A DNA stretch of 30,142 nt from a virus: positions 1-30,142 of IMG/VR virus record IMGVR_UViG_3300009506_000155. One strand, written 5' to 3'. This document shows positions 20,645 through 30,133 of this stretch, piece after piece. How positions within the stretch are numbered: the stretch's first letter is position 1; the number at the start of each line of letters is the position of its first letter. Under the pieces are notes generated by a model, which was not told the DNA's origin, did no database searches, and was given only the letters and a program-made list of their open reading frames with translations. The position numbers and the translations under genes are program-made.

Positions 20645-20913
20645 TTATTCTTTGTTTGCAAGCTGGCATGACGTTGGATCAGTTTTACGATTCAACAGCT
20701 AAAGAGATTGATTATTATATTGAGGCGTATAGAAACAAGGAAGAAAACGAGATGATGAAACTGGCTTGGCAAACAGCATATTTGATCAACTGCTGGTCAA
20801 AAAAGAAAGTCACGCCTAAGCGCTTATTGTCTCGCGGTAAGGATCTGACTGGTGCGCCGGCTGAGATAGTCAAAGCCCATTTTAACAAGGTTAAAGAAAA
20901 GGCTGGATTGTAA
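20593..20913 (+). CDS. Tail assembly chaperone, T-like extension made by -1 frameshift
   Basis: In the -1 frame the sequence continues QPPFSAAKPARTDWNKLIIL, then CLQAGMTLDQFYDSTAKEID and on to the stop at 20911-20913. DWNKLI...AGMTLDQFYDST...EI is the classic T-domain that binds the tape measure. An independent start (TTG 20656 or ATG 20668) has no ribosome binding site, so expression as a 215-residue G-T fusion is more likely. It ends at the tape-measure ATG. Confidence 0.75.
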   Translation, partial: QPPFSAAKPARTDWNKLIILCLQAGMTLDQFYDSTAKEIDYYIEAYRNKEENEMMKLAWQTAYLINCWSKKKVTPKRLLSRGKDLTGAPAEIVKAHFNKVKEKAGL

Positions 20914-23282
20914 TGACTATGAATGTAGGATCTGTTGCTGTTGATTTAGTCGCCAATACAGCAAAGTTTTCAAAAGGCATCGATGGTGCATCAAGCAAGT
21001 TAGAGTCATTTGCTGACAAGTCCAAGTCACTAGCAATCGGAGCCGGTGCTGCATTTGCTGGTATGTCTGCAGCAATTGGCGGCTTGATAATGGCTACGGA
21101 TAAACAGAGAAACGCAGAGCTAAGATTGGAAGCGGCCATAAGGGGTACTGGTCAAGCTATTGATCCGGAGAAAATTAAAGCGTATGCCGGAGAGTTGCAA
21201 AAGCTAACGACGTTTGGCGACGAGGATACCATTTCAGCGGCTGCCATGCTTACAACATTCCAGTTGACCGAAGATCAAATAATGTCCTTGTTGCCAAGGG
21301 TGCAAAACTTGTCGTCAATGTATGGGATGGATCTTAATCAGGCAGCTATTACGGTTGGCAAATCACTGACTGCAGGCGCGGGCGCATTGTCTCGCTATGG
21401 TATAACATTGAGCGAAGCGGAGAAGGAGGCGTTTAATTTCGGCGACACCACTGAAAAGGTATCAATATTATTAGGCGCCCTTGATAAAAATACAGGCAAT
21501 GCGGCTGAGATGTTGGCAACAACCGCAAGCGGCGCGTTTAAGCAGGTTGCTAACTCTGCAGGAGATTTTGCCGAAAAGCTAGGGATGGAATTAACACCAG
21601 CTCTAACATCTATCGCTGGCGTTATAAAAAGTATGGTAGATGGCCTCAATGAAATGGATCCGAGATATAAAAAACTAATTGCATACACTATTGGATTCGG
21701 CACAGTGGGAGCCGGTGCCGCTGCAGTGCTTGGTACTATGGGAATGATGTTGCCGGCGATTGCTGGTGGGTTTGTTTCAATGGCATCGGCGATTAAAAAA
21801 GTATCTACAGCGCTCTGGGCTGTTAAGACCACCCTGTTACCAATAATAGCTCTTGTGAGTTCGTTAATAGGTGCGCTCGGTCTTGTCAAGGCAGTAATGG
21901 CCGACATCAAAGAAAAGGGAGCCGGCGCTAAAATGCTTGGGATTAGCGTTGAAGAGGGCCTTTCTTTCGGGAATGTAATGAAAGCCATGGGTGGCGCATT
22001 AAAGGTCGGTGTTGATACGATACTGGAGCCGCTCAAGGGTGCATTTGGTGATCTGCAGGGCGACAGTGTTGAACCGGCTAGCGATGCGATAAAAGACGAT
22101 TTTACAAAAGCAATTAAAGACGCACAAAAGGCAGCCGGTACTTTTACAACATCAATATCTGAATCAAAAGAAACGGTCGATGATTTTGATTTTAGTGACA
22201 TGGGCGAAATGGTTGCCGATGAAATATCAGACTCTATAACGCAATCAATAGCAACACATGGGCCGCTTATAGACCCATATGCACAAGGTACAAGTGGCAA
22301 ACTAATGGATCCTTATTCTGGCGACTATGCAGAAATGGAACAGCAGGTTGCAACGTCTTTTGCCGATGTTTTGCTAAACTCGGTAACTAACATTGGCAGC
22401 TTGATCGGCAATTCAATAAAAAACTCAGCTCCATTAATATCTAAAACAATAGAGGGCGCAATGCAAGGGTTCAAGGCCGGAGGAGTATTTGGCGCGATTA
22501 TTGGCGCGATTATGTCGCTTGTGTCTGAAACCGAAACCTTTAGCAAGGCAATGGTTCAAGCCAACTATTCAACCAAGCTACTAGTTAAGATGTTTGATGT
22601 TGGTCTAAAAAACCTAATGCCAATGATTGAAAGTTTCTCAGCGTTGGCTAATGTCTTGATCCTTGTTGGTATGCAATCAAATCTTGTTAACGCTTCGCTT
22701 GCTTTCCTTGGGCCTATTTTTGAAGGCGTTGCATCTGCCATATATTGGATCGCGTCAGGTATTGCTGGCGTGTGGAATTGGATCGTTGATATACTCGCTG
22801 ACTTTTTGGACTCGATAAAATTGGGCGATGCTGCAGACGCGATAAGAGACAACAAAATAAAATTATCAGATTTGACCGCTGAGTACGAGGACGCATCCGA
22901 CGCCCTGAAAAACGCGGCTGATGATATCCAAACAGCAACCCCTGAAATGCAAGATCCACCAATGCAAACAGCGGCGACGCTTGCGGTTGGTTCAATGTAT
23001 GATCTTGCTGATTCTGCAAATGAAGTCACTGAGAGTTTATTAAATATGGTATCCGGATTCAACGTTAACCTTGCAAGGTTCCAGTCGATTAACCCAAACG
23101 CGGTTGCGTTTGACAAAATCTCTAAAGATGCTGGTGTTGGCCGTGGCGCGATTAATATAGCCAATGCTAACATTTTGGCAAACAGCCCTTTTGAGCTGGC
23201 TGAGCAACTAGCACAGCAAAGCGAGCGCAGAAACTTTTCAACATCTGGCAGCATATATAGCTTGTTGCCGTTTAGTGTGTAA
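20913..23282 (+). CDS. Tail tape measure protein
   Basis: The protein has 789 residues, the usual position and composition: an N-terminal helical region (ANTAKFSKGIDGASSKLESF), hydrophobic segments (about 255-330) and Ala/Gly-rich stretches (GALKVGVDTI, MQGFKAGGVFGAIIGAIMSL). The conserved ITLSEAEKEAFNFGDTTEKV and TGNAAEMLATTASGAFKQVA segments match phage tape-measure families. It fixes tail length and is ejected into the envelope with the DNA. I see no peptidase or muramidase motif that could replace the missing endolysin. The start overlaps the previous stop (TAATG). Confidence 0.9.
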   Translation: MTMNVGSVAVDLVANTAKFSKGIDGASSKLESFADKSKSLAIGAGAAFAGMSAAIGGLIMATDKQRNAELRLEAAIRGTGQAIDPEKIKAYAGELQKLTTFGDEDTISAAAMLTTFQLTEDQIMSLLPRVQNLSSMYGMDLNQAAITVGKSLTAGAGALSRYGITLSEAEKEAFNFGDTTEKVSILLGALDKNTGNAAEMLATTASGAFKQVANSAGDFAEKLGMELTPALTSIAGVIKSMVDGLNEMDPRYKKLIAYTIGFGTVGAGAAAVLGTMGMMLPAIAGGFVSMASAIKKVSTALWAVKTTLLPIIALVSSLIGALGLVKAVMADIKEKGAGAKMLGISVEEGLSFGNVMKAMGGALKVGVDTILEPLKGAFGDLQGDSVEPASDAIKDDFTKAIKDAQKAAGTFTTSISESKETVDDFDFSDMGEMVADEISDSITQSIATHGPLIDPYAQGTSGKLMDPYSGDYAEMEQQVATSFADVLLNSVTNIGSLIGNSIKNSAPLISKTIEGAMQGFKAGGVFGAIIGAIMSLVSETETFSKAMVQANYSTKLLVKMFDVGLKNLMPMIESFSALANVLILVGMQSNLVNASLAFLGPIFEGVASAIYWIASGIAGVWNWIVDILADFLDSIKLGDAADAIRDNKIKLSDLTAEYEDASDALKNAADDIQTATPEMQDPPMQTAATLAVGSMYDLADSANEVTESLLNMVSGFNVNLARFQSINPNAVAFDKISKDAGVGRGAINIANANILANSPFELAEQLAQQSERRNFSTSGSIYSLLPFSV

Positions 23283-23283
23283 T

Positions 23284-24927
23284 ATGGCATTTTTACAAAT
23301 TAATGGTTATACGGTGCCGGTCAAAAGTTGTGAAGAACAACGCGAGGAAATAGGCTACAGGGATCGAGCGTTCAGCGGCGTTCCTGTATCTGACATAAGA
23401 ACAATTAAGCGGGTTTGGAATTGCACAACTAAGCCAATGTTGCAAAGAGATGCTGACAACTTAGCTAGGGTCATAAGCGGAGATGGGGATCGGTATGGTT
23501 TTAATAATTTTATAAGCAGCGGGCTAACCAAGTACTACGCGACTGACAAGGGTATAATCAACCTGACCTCTAACAGTGCGGGTACATGGATACCGGCAAC
23601 AAACCACGGTGATCAGGTGCGGACAGACAAAGAACTACATCATGCAACCGCCGTTGAGATGACACCCACGCAATCAAGCGAAACAGAAAGAACTAATGGA
23701 TCTTTAGGGTTGCAAAATCCAAAAACTAATTTATTTAGTCCAAATACAAGATCCGCAGAAAATGCGCCGACTGGGTATAGTGCCGTTGGTGGCGCGACCC
23801 TTGCCTCTGATACAAATAAATATTGGCAAGGCTCTAAGAGTTTAAAGGTTACAACATCGAGCAACGGCGACGGCGTGAGAACAGACGCTATAGATCTTGG
23901 GGCCGTACCAAATGGTACAAGCGGAAAGACATATACGGCTTCTGCATATGTATGGGTAGATAACACTGCAACTACGTATGCTTATATAAGAGATGAAACT
24001 AATGGCGTTAACGGTCCGCAAACCTCCGCTATTTTAGAGTTTGGTGGTGGGTGGGCAAGGTATAGCGCAAGCATAACACTTGCAGCAGACTCTCAGTATT
24101 TGCGCTTATATGTGAAAACAACCGCCACAACAACGCGAAATTATTACTTGGATGCTTTTCAGATTACAGAAAGCAATTGGCCGACCCCGTTTATTAACGG
24201 TGCCGAGTCCGCCTATTCTTACAATCTAAATTATTTATCAGCCGCCACACGATCTACAACCAAAAATCTGTTTGACTGGACAAAAGATTTCACCATAAAT
24301 TTATGGGTCAGGGGTATAGACACGGCAATATGTGGTGAAACCACAGGGACCATCGTTGACTTTTTAGCGAAGGACTACAACGGGAATGCTTGTGTATGCA
24401 CATTGTCCAGGCAGTCTGGTAACGACCTAAGGGCGTATTTCCTCGGGGCGTCGGGTTCGCCAAGCATAATAACTGAAATTAATGTATTTGACAATGATTG
24501 GCATATGATTACTCTTGTTGTAAGGCAAATTTATTCTGTCATTAGCGGCTCATACGCTTTAGAGTTGTATATTGATGGGACAAGTGTCGGTAATCAAGCC
24601 ACGATTACCAAGCCTGTCCCTGGGTATATATCAACTTTTGGTTTTGGTGGTCCTTTTACTGACAGAATTAGCGATTGCACCATTGTGCCCTTTGCTGCTA
24701 GCTCCGATATTATAACGGGCTGGTATGATACCATGGGACCAGTCGGCAACAATAAGGTTTTGCCAGATTTGCCTAGGTTTTTTATTGGGGGCGATATCAT
24801 TAACGATCCGGATTTACTGATTGAGTGTGTTGGAAAAGTAGACAGTCAGCTAGGTACGCAGGCTAGCAGCTCCGGTACTTGGGAAAATAACATGAGAAGT
24901 TTATCTTTTACAATTTTTGAGGTTTAA
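23284..24927 (+). CDS. Distal tail protein with carbohydrate-binding-like inserts
   Basis: The protein has 547 residues from the ATG at 23284. The start (LQINGYTVPVKSCEEQREEI, DIRTIKRVWNCTTKPM) and the end (GKVDSQLGTQASSSGTWENN, MRSLSFTIFEV) belong to a distal-tail-like scaffold. Between them are two added beta domains. One spans about 150-300 and has a carbohydrate-binding-module pattern (WQGSKSLKVTTSSNGDGVRT, TYTASAYVWV, YLRLYVKT, YYLDAFQI). The other spans about 325-490 and has a LamG/concanavalin-like pattern (FDWTKDFTINLWVR, DWHMITLVVR, LELYIDGTSVG). Such inserts usually bind surface glycans, so this protein may help adsorption. Confidence 0.7.
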   Translation: MAFLQINGYTVPVKSCEEQREEIGYRDRAFSGVPVSDIRTIKRVWNCTTKPMLQRDADNLARVISGDGDRYGFNNFISSGLTKYYATDKGIINLTSNSAGTWIPATNHGDQVRTDKELHHATAVEMTPTQSSETERTNGSLGLQNPKTNLFSPNTRSAENAPTGYSAVGGATLASDTNKYWQGSKSLKVTTSSNGDGVRTDAIDLGAVPNGTSGKTYTASAYVWVDNTATTYAYIRDETNGVNGPQTSAILEFGGGWARYSASITLAADSQYLRLYVKTTATTTRNYYLDAFQITESNWPTPFINGAESAYSYNLNYLSAATRSTTKNLFDWTKDFTINLWVRGIDTAICGETTGTIVDFLAKDYNGNACVCTLSRQSGNDLRAYFLGASGSPSIITEINVFDNDWHMITLVVRQIYSVISGSYALELYIDGTSVGNQATITKPVPGYISTFGFGGPFTDRISDCTIVPFAASSDIITGWYDTMGPVGNNKVLPDLPRFFIGGDIINDPDLLIECVGKVDSQLGTQASSSGTWENNMRSLSFTIFEV

Positions 24928-24930
24928 TTT

Positions 24931-26418
24931 ATGATATCTGCGAATCCAGGCGAGTTGTTGACACTAGCAAACCAACACAAAAGCACTCATGTCAGGGTTG
25001 AGATCTTGGGGGATTCTGGTTCCTGGTATGATTTAACTGATCTGAATGGTTTTGATTGGGTCAAAGGTGTTGATATTGTCAATTCAGTAGATGCAGCCGC
25101 CGCCAGCGCAGATGTTGAGTTGTTTTCAAAAATATACGGATATAGCTTATCGCCATTTATTACTGATCCTACAATTAATATTGTTAATCTTGATGGCGTA
25201 ATAGTCGACATTCCTCACCGGATTAAGATCTATATTGCCGTTGTTGGCTCAAACATATCGCCAGCATCGGATGATTATCATTTGGTTTTTCACGGCTATA
25301 TTGAATCGTTAAACGTATCCTCGGAAACGATAAAGCTGGAGTGTACAGATCTTAGCTCTGAGTTGTTGGGCAGGTTTATTGACGTTAGCTGGGTTTGGGG
25401 ATCTGGCGGCGGCGAGCCTGTTGAAGAAGTGATCCAAGATATCATAGATGATATTTGTCAGACAAAAACAAAACTGGCAGCAAACTATACTTGGAATGGA
25501 ACCCCAACGGTCACAAGCGCGGACACAAGCGGTGTAAGCGTCGGTGATTATATCGGGTTTAATTCGGGAAGTTGGCAAGCTGCCCCTTATTTTGAGATTG
25601 TATCTATTAACCCTGGCGTATCTGTGACGATATCCAACCCGTCTAGTCGCACAATAAGAAGCGGTAGCGGCGCAAGTAGCACTGTAAAGATTGATCCATT
25701 GATTAGCGGAAGGATAACTTTGTACAGCAAGACAGGAACAACAGCGGTGCCTTTTCAGGCGGGCGATTCGCCAGGTTGGACAATACCGACATACACACAA
25801 AACAAAGTTCCTGTTATGAACGCGATTAAAACGCTGGCAATGCAAATTGGATGGGAATTACGTTATATTTGGAACAGCAGCGCTAATGATTTTGTTTTAA
25901 CCCTGTACGAGCCAGATCGCGCTAAGTCTACTCCGGATCATACATTTACAAAAGATGAAATATTGCAAGATTCAGGAATAAGGGTTTCTCGAACTAATGT
26001 TAGAAATTATATAAAGGTTAGTTATGGCGGAGGCACTTCTGTTGCCCAGGATTCAGCGAGTCAGTCTAGGTACGGGTACAGATCAATGGAAATAACCGAG
26101 GCATCAAGCTCACAGGTTGACACGGCAGGGGAAGCAACAACTATGGCAACGGCTTGTTTGAATGATCTAAAAGAGCCAACAATGGAGCGGGGAATTTCAG
26201 TGACAACATTTTGGCCGGTTGAGTTAGGCGATTTGATAAGTTTTCCCGCTGATAATATTCATAGTGACAGTGCTATTGATTTAGCTGTACACGGATACAG
26301 TCATTCGGTAAAAGACAAAAAAGGATTAACTAAAATTAATGGCAAGGGTGCGCCATCGGTCGGATCTCGACAGTGGTTAATAAGAGAGGGCCGATCCGGT
26401 GTTGCACCTGCAATTTAG
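24931..26418 (+). CDS. Tail hub / tail-associated protein
   Basis: The protein has 495 residues, 3 nt after the previous gene. The N-terminal part is a tail-hub type (THVRVEILGDSGSWYDLTDL, VDIVNSVDAAAASADVELFS, HGYIESLNVSSETIKLECTD), followed by an internal small beta insert (about 185-245) and the gp27/Tal-like part (PVMNAIKTLAMQIGWELRYI, ISVTTFWPVELGDLISFPAD). It would close the tube tip and hold fibres. The last bases contain the AGGAGG site of the next gene. Confidence 0.7.
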   Translation: MISANPGELLTLANQHKSTHVRVEILGDSGSWYDLTDLNGFDWVKGVDIVNSVDAAAASADVELFSKIYGYSLSPFITDPTINIVNLDGVIVDIPHRIKIYIAVVGSNISPASDDYHLVFHGYIESLNVSSETIKLECTDLSSELLGRFIDVSWVWGSGGGEPVEEVIQDIIDDICQTKTKLAANYTWNGTPTVTSADTSGVSVGDYIGFNSGSWQAAPYFEIVSINPGVSVTISNPSSRTIRSGSGASSTVKIDPLISGRITLYSKTGTTAVPFQAGDSPGWTIPTYTQNKVPVMNAIKTLAMQIGWELRYIWNSSANDFVLTLYEPDRAKSTPDHTFTKDEILQDSGIRVSRTNVRNYIKVSYGGGTSVAQDSASQSRYGYRSMEITEASSSQVDTAGEATTMATACLNDLKEPTMERGISVTTFWPVELGDLISFPADNIHSDSAIDLAVHGYSHSVKDKKGLTKINGKGAPSVGSRQWLIREGRSGVAPAI

Positions 26419-26428
26419 GAGGTTTGTT

Positions 26429-26944
26429 ATGTTGAGATTTTTATTTGGATTTGTTTTGCTATTACCAGTAATAGCATTTGCGCGAACAGGTGACAATGAA
26501 GGCGCTTGGGCTGATTATCAAGAGATCGGAGCAATGGACAACTGCAACAACGATGCTATAAATTCGGCAGTTGTTTGCGGTGATACCTTTGGCGTTAAAA
26601 CAGAGGGATATAATATCGCAACTTTTGAGATTAAATACACCAAGGGAGCAGGTACAGGGTATCAGTTTTATCTACAGGGGTGTAATGAAGGTCATTCAAC
26701 AAGCGACTGTACCAACGCCGCAGATTGGCATACGATAGCGATTGAGCAGGTTATTCCAGGAACAGGCGTTGCTTTGACTACGGATCTTATTTATCACGAT
26801 GCTGCAGCCAGTGATCAATTAACCTGGTCAATAGGTATTAATTATAGACGCATACGCTTATCGTCTTTTGTTGCCAAAGGCACACCAAACACTAGCGACA
26901 AGATTACCGTGTATTTACGCTTAGTCAAGACACATGCGTTTTAA
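26429..26944 (+). CDS. Virion-like protein with Sec signal peptide and four cysteines
   Basis: The protein has 171 residues from the ATG at 26429 (AGGAGG 6 nt upstream). Residues 1-20 form a clear signal peptide (MLRFLFGFVLLLPVIAFA, then RTG). The mature part has four cysteines (DNC, VVC, QGC, SDC) and a beta-sandwich pattern like the capsid-adjacent protein at 16835 (FEIKYTKGAGTGYQFYLQGC, RRIRLSSFV). Its place between the hub and fibre genes suggests a tail-tip or fibre-associated role, but an exported, disulphide-bonded protein is unusual for a virion component assembled in the cytoplasm. Confidence 0.65.
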   Translation: MLRFLFGFVLLLPVIAFARTGDNEGAWADYQEIGAMDNCNNDAINSAVVCGDTFGVKTEGYNIATFEIKYTKGAGTGYQFYLQGCNEGHSTSDCTNAADWHTIAIEQVIPGTGVALTTDLIYHDAAASDQLTWSIGINYRRIRLSSFVAKGTPNTSDKITVYLRLVKTHAF

Positions 26945-26955
26945 TGAGGTTTACT

Positions 26956-29445
26956 ATGAAATGTATTATTGTCTTTTTTTTATCAATGTTGTTTTGTTTT
27001 GATGCCTATGCGAATCAAATAGGCGCATCAAGAATAAACCCGCGTTCAAGCGGCGTGCCTTATTCTGGCGGCTCATTCTCTGGCGACGTGCACCTGCAAG
27101 ATGACGTTGCTCTTGAATGGGGCAATACTGATGCGGCTCCTGATTATTGGTGTCAATACAACTCAAGCGCAACTCAGTGGGAATGTGTCAGCACTGATTC
27201 AGATGGTGGTGGTACTGACTTGGTTTTTATGTCGATTGATGACGGTACTGCAATTGTAGACTTCAAAAGCTCAATTTCAATAAATGACGTTTTGTTTGCG
27301 GACGAAAACAACCTCTGGTGTGCAGCCCCAGTAAGCGATGTTGCTCCAGATACATTACAGGTAGCTGGTGGTGATGCATATAGCGCGGCTACTGGTGGCA
27401 ATCAATCGGGGGCGCCTCTGTATATTCGCGGCGGTTTTGGCTCTTATCTTATAACCATAGATGATTGGAATAATTGCGCGGGTGATAATGTAGCCGTGAT
27501 CATCAATGGTGTCACCAACACGTTAACTGAGGGTGTTGATTGGGTGGCTGGAACTGATAACGCAACCACGGCCATATCTCTCGCGGCTGCTGCTGATGCG
27601 CTTAGCATATCTGCTAGTGCCTCTGCTTCTACGGTCGAAATAATAATCGGGCAAAACATCAATGAATTTAATCTCACCGAAAGTGATGCAACTTGTACTA
27701 CGCTTACCGAGGGGGCCTCTGGTGACGTAAGACTGGCCGGTCGCGGTAATGCCAGAACAGCTTTCGATTTAATGGGGAACCTTTTAACAGTAGATAAGGA
27801 GCAATCTGGTTATTATGCGGGTATAGATGGTTGTGCCGGAGTTGGAACTTTACTGTGCCTTAATTATGGTACGACAGCGGGGCAGGTTGCTATGAAGGTG
27901 GAGGCTGATGGAGATTTGGACATAAAAAAAGTTGCGTATAATTCGGGCGGCGTCTTGGAAATGGGTGGAGCAATGGTGTCCACACACTCACTAGGTGCTA
28001 CAGATGTTGGATTTGTGAAAGACATAGAAGTTGATGGCACATCATATCTTGATGGTTCCACTATTTTAGGAGAAAATTTATATTTTGGAACTAAAACAGT
28101 AGCAGATCCCATGATTAAAAAATTCGGATCGTCTATGGCCGCTAGAACAGGAGACGATGCTAATTACACTGGGTGGTTCGCATCAGTATTTACGACTCAA
28201 GTTGGTGGGTGGTTTAGTTTTTCAACACGTAGTGAAATACGTAGTCTTGTTGATGGGGATATACAACTTACCAACGATGCTAATACCGATTTTGGTTCTT
28301 TATATTTGGGTACGGTAGACGCGTCTGGAGTTAGAATTAGAAAAAGTGGAACATCTATTCTCATCGAGAGAGGCGATGGTGTCAATGCTAACGTAAGTAT
28401 GGGATCATTAACATTAGGTTCAGCGTCAATCTTGCAATATGCGGGGCGCTCAAGAATTACGTCACCAGCTAATGGTTGGACATTACGAACAGATCAAACA
28501 GCAGCTAACGGCATTTGTGAGAGTTTCGCGGTTAGTGGGGCTCTGTCATTATATGACATGGATTGTGTTAGTGATGCAGTATTAAACGTAGAGACAATTA
28601 ATGCTGGAACGATAACACTTAATTCTGGAACTAACTCTCCTGCAATACAAATTTTCGCAGAAAACGTATCTGGTGAAGTATTTATTATGGACCGTTATGC
28701 CGATAGCACTGGGGCTGTAAATTATTTAGCACAAAAAGCGCGCGGAACCAAAGTGGCCCCCACAGCAGTATTAGCAAATGACAATGTTTTTGCTCTTCGC
28801 GCCGCTGCGTATGACGGTAGCACATTTGACATCATCGGTTATCAACGTTTTGAGGTACAAAGTATTGCCGCTGGAAACATTGGCGGGCGTTGGTCTTTGT
28901 ATACATCTGACTCTACTGGTGGAACGCAGCAAGCAATACTTGTAGATCAAACACAATCAACATATTTTTATGGCAATGTGTATGCAGATACAACAGGCTC
29001 AAGTGTCAACGGTAAGAAAATATATTCAAGTGGTGATAATGCAGGTAATCAAGTTCAGTCATATTTCTATACTGCTTATGGCGCACAGCCATATATGATT
29101 ATTGGTGTAAGCGATGACGGCACAACACCTGCTGATACTGACGTGTTGCATATTGATGATAACAGCATTAGACCTGCAAGCGATCTGTTATTAGATGTAG
29201 GCTCGACATCTAACAGAGTTAATAATACTTACACTAAGACTATAGTAGTAAGTGGTGTTGAAGGCGCTGCACCTACTGAGCCTTATGCTTGTAGCAATAC
29301 AACGGTTGGAGCGATTGTCTATGTTGATGATACAGATGATGGTGTACCTAGTTACTATTGCGTTTGCTTAGACATGGATGACGGTTCAACGTTCGATTGG
29401 AGATCACAGTATGATCCGATTAATACGGCTTGTACTGCTTTTTAA
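26956..29445 (+). CDS. Large tail-fibre-like protein with Sec signal peptide
   Basis: The protein has 829 residues from the ATG at 26956 (GAGG 7 nt upstream; another ATG at 26944 would lengthen the signal). The N-terminus MKCIIVFFLSMLFCFDAYAN is a good signal peptide. The mature protein is rich in Gly, Ser, Thr, Asp and Asn, beta-helical in appearance, with fibre-type segments (GGSFSGDVHLQDDVALEWGN, VEADGDLDIKKVAYNSGG, LLLDVGSTSNRVNNTYTKTI) and a Cys-containing end (SYYCVCLDMDDG). The arrangement resembles trimeric receptor-binding fibres. Thirteen mature cysteines plus a signal peptide suggest periplasmic export, which is unexplained for a fibre. Confidence 0.65.
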   Translation: MKCIIVFFLSMLFCFDAYANQIGASRINPRSSGVPYSGGSFSGDVHLQDDVALEWGNTDAAPDYWCQYNSSATQWECVSTDSDGGGTDLVFMSIDDGTAIVDFKSSISINDVLFADENNLWCAAPVSDVAPDTLQVAGGDAYSAATGGNQSGAPLYIRGGFGSYLITIDDWNNCAGDNVAVIINGVTNTLTEGVDWVAGTDNATTAISLAAAADALSISASASASTVEIIIGQNINEFNLTESDATCTTLTEGASGDVRLAGRGNARTAFDLMGNLLTVDKEQSGYYAGIDGCAGVGTLLCLNYGTTAGQVAMKVEADGDLDIKKVAYNSGGVLEMGGAMVSTHSLGATDVGFVKDIEVDGTSYLDGSTILGENLYFGTKTVADPMIKKFGSSMAARTGDDANYTGWFASVFTTQVGGWFSFSTRSEIRSLVDGDIQLTNDANTDFGSLYLGTVDASGVRIRKSGTSILIERGDGVNANVSMGSLTLGSASILQYAGRSRITSPANGWTLRTDQTAANGICESFAVSGALSLYDMDCVSDAVLNVETINAGTITLNSGTNSPAIQIFAENVSGEVFIMDRYADSTGAVNYLAQKARGTKVAPTAVLANDNVFALRAAAYDGSTFDIIGYQRFEVQSIAAGNIGGRWSLYTSDSTGGTQQAILVDQTQSTYFYGNVYADTTGSSVNGKKIYSSGDNAGNQVQSYFYTAYGAQPYMIIGVSDDGTTPADTDVLHIDDNSIRPASDLLLDVGSTSNRVNNTYTKTIVVSGVEGAAPTEPYACSNTTVGAIVYVDDTDDGVPSYYCVCLDMDDGSTFDWRSQYDPINTACTAF

Positions 29446-29469
29446 TTATTTTTTAAGGAGATTAAGAAA

Positions 29470-29820
29470 ATGGATAAGAAATTAGTTTACATTGTTGGAG
29501 CTGCACTAGCAGCAGGTTATGGATTAGGCGAAGCTGAGCTTGGGGGCGCCAAGGCTGCTATACCAGTTTCACATAGTATAATTGTAGATCACGAATTATC
29601 AATCCCTCAAAAGAATTTCATGGAATCAAAATTTATAGAAATTCTTTGCCCCAAGGTTGATGCTGCTTTTGGTAGTAGTAATTGTACTGTGAATAATTTT
29701 AACAAAGGTGTTTGTTTTTCATATGTGGAGATTATCGATAAAGACGGTCTTCCGACTGGCGAGCAATCAATGCACATGCGCTCTAAGGTTCAAAAGGTTG
29801 GACAATTCACCGAACAGTAA
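29470..29820 (+). CDS. Small protein with hydrophobic N-terminus, unknown function
   Basis: The protein has 116 residues with a strong ribosome binding site (AAGGAG, 9 nt upstream). Residues 5-31 are hydrophobic and Gly/Ala-rich (VYIVGAALAAGYGLGEAEL), either a signal peptide or a membrane anchor. A soluble domain with three cysteines follows. Position between the fibre gene and the membrane proteins suggests a lysis or envelope role. I see no muramidase, amidase or peptidase signature. Confidence 0.55.
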   Translation: MDKKLVYIVGAALAAGYGLGEAELGGAKAAIPVSHSIIVDHELSIPQKNFMESKFIEILCPKVDAAFGSSNCTVNNFNKGVCFSYVEIIDKDGLPTGEQSMHMRSKVQKVGQFTEQ

Positions 29821-29824
29821 TTCG

Positions 29825-30133
29825 ATGGCAAACGGCAACGGGAAAAAAGTTGATTATTACCGCTGGTTGTTACCTCTGGTGATGACAGCGGTGGTGGGTA
29901 TGGTCGGGATAGGTGTGTTTCCGCGTTGCGACGAGGTACAACTCAAAGCAGCAGCGGAAAAGCAACATCTAATTCTTGAGACTGGAATCATAAAAGTTGA
30001 TAAAAAGATTGATGTCGTAGAAGAGAAAGCTGCTATACGTGACAAGGAAATTTCTACCGACCTAAAAGACGCGCAAAATAAAATAGATGAGAAACTCGAC
30101 AGAATAATATGGGAAATTAGGCGGCGCAGATGA
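29825..30133 (+). CDS. Small membrane protein with C-terminal coiled coil (holin or spanin candidate)
   Basis: The protein has 102 residues from the ATG at 29825; the longer frame from 29708 lies inside the previous gene. One TM segment (about 14-32, LLPLVMTAVVGMVGIGVF) is followed by a long charged coiled coil (VDKKIDVVEEKAAIRDKEIS and on) and a basic RRRR end. The layout resembles small phage membrane proteins near holin and endolysin genes. It overlaps the next ATG by ATGA. Whether it is a holin, a spanin or something else cannot be told. Confidence 0.6.
   Translation: MANGNGKKVDYYRWLLPLVMTAVVGMVGIGVFPRCDEVQLKAAAEKQHLILETGIIKVDKKIDVVEEKAAIRDKEISTDLKDAQNKIDEKLDRIIWEIRRRR

Noticed and set aside
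21395-22300. 301-codon minus-strand frame
   Set aside because: It is antisense to the tape measure gene, low complexity, and has no ribosome binding site or neighbours on that strand.
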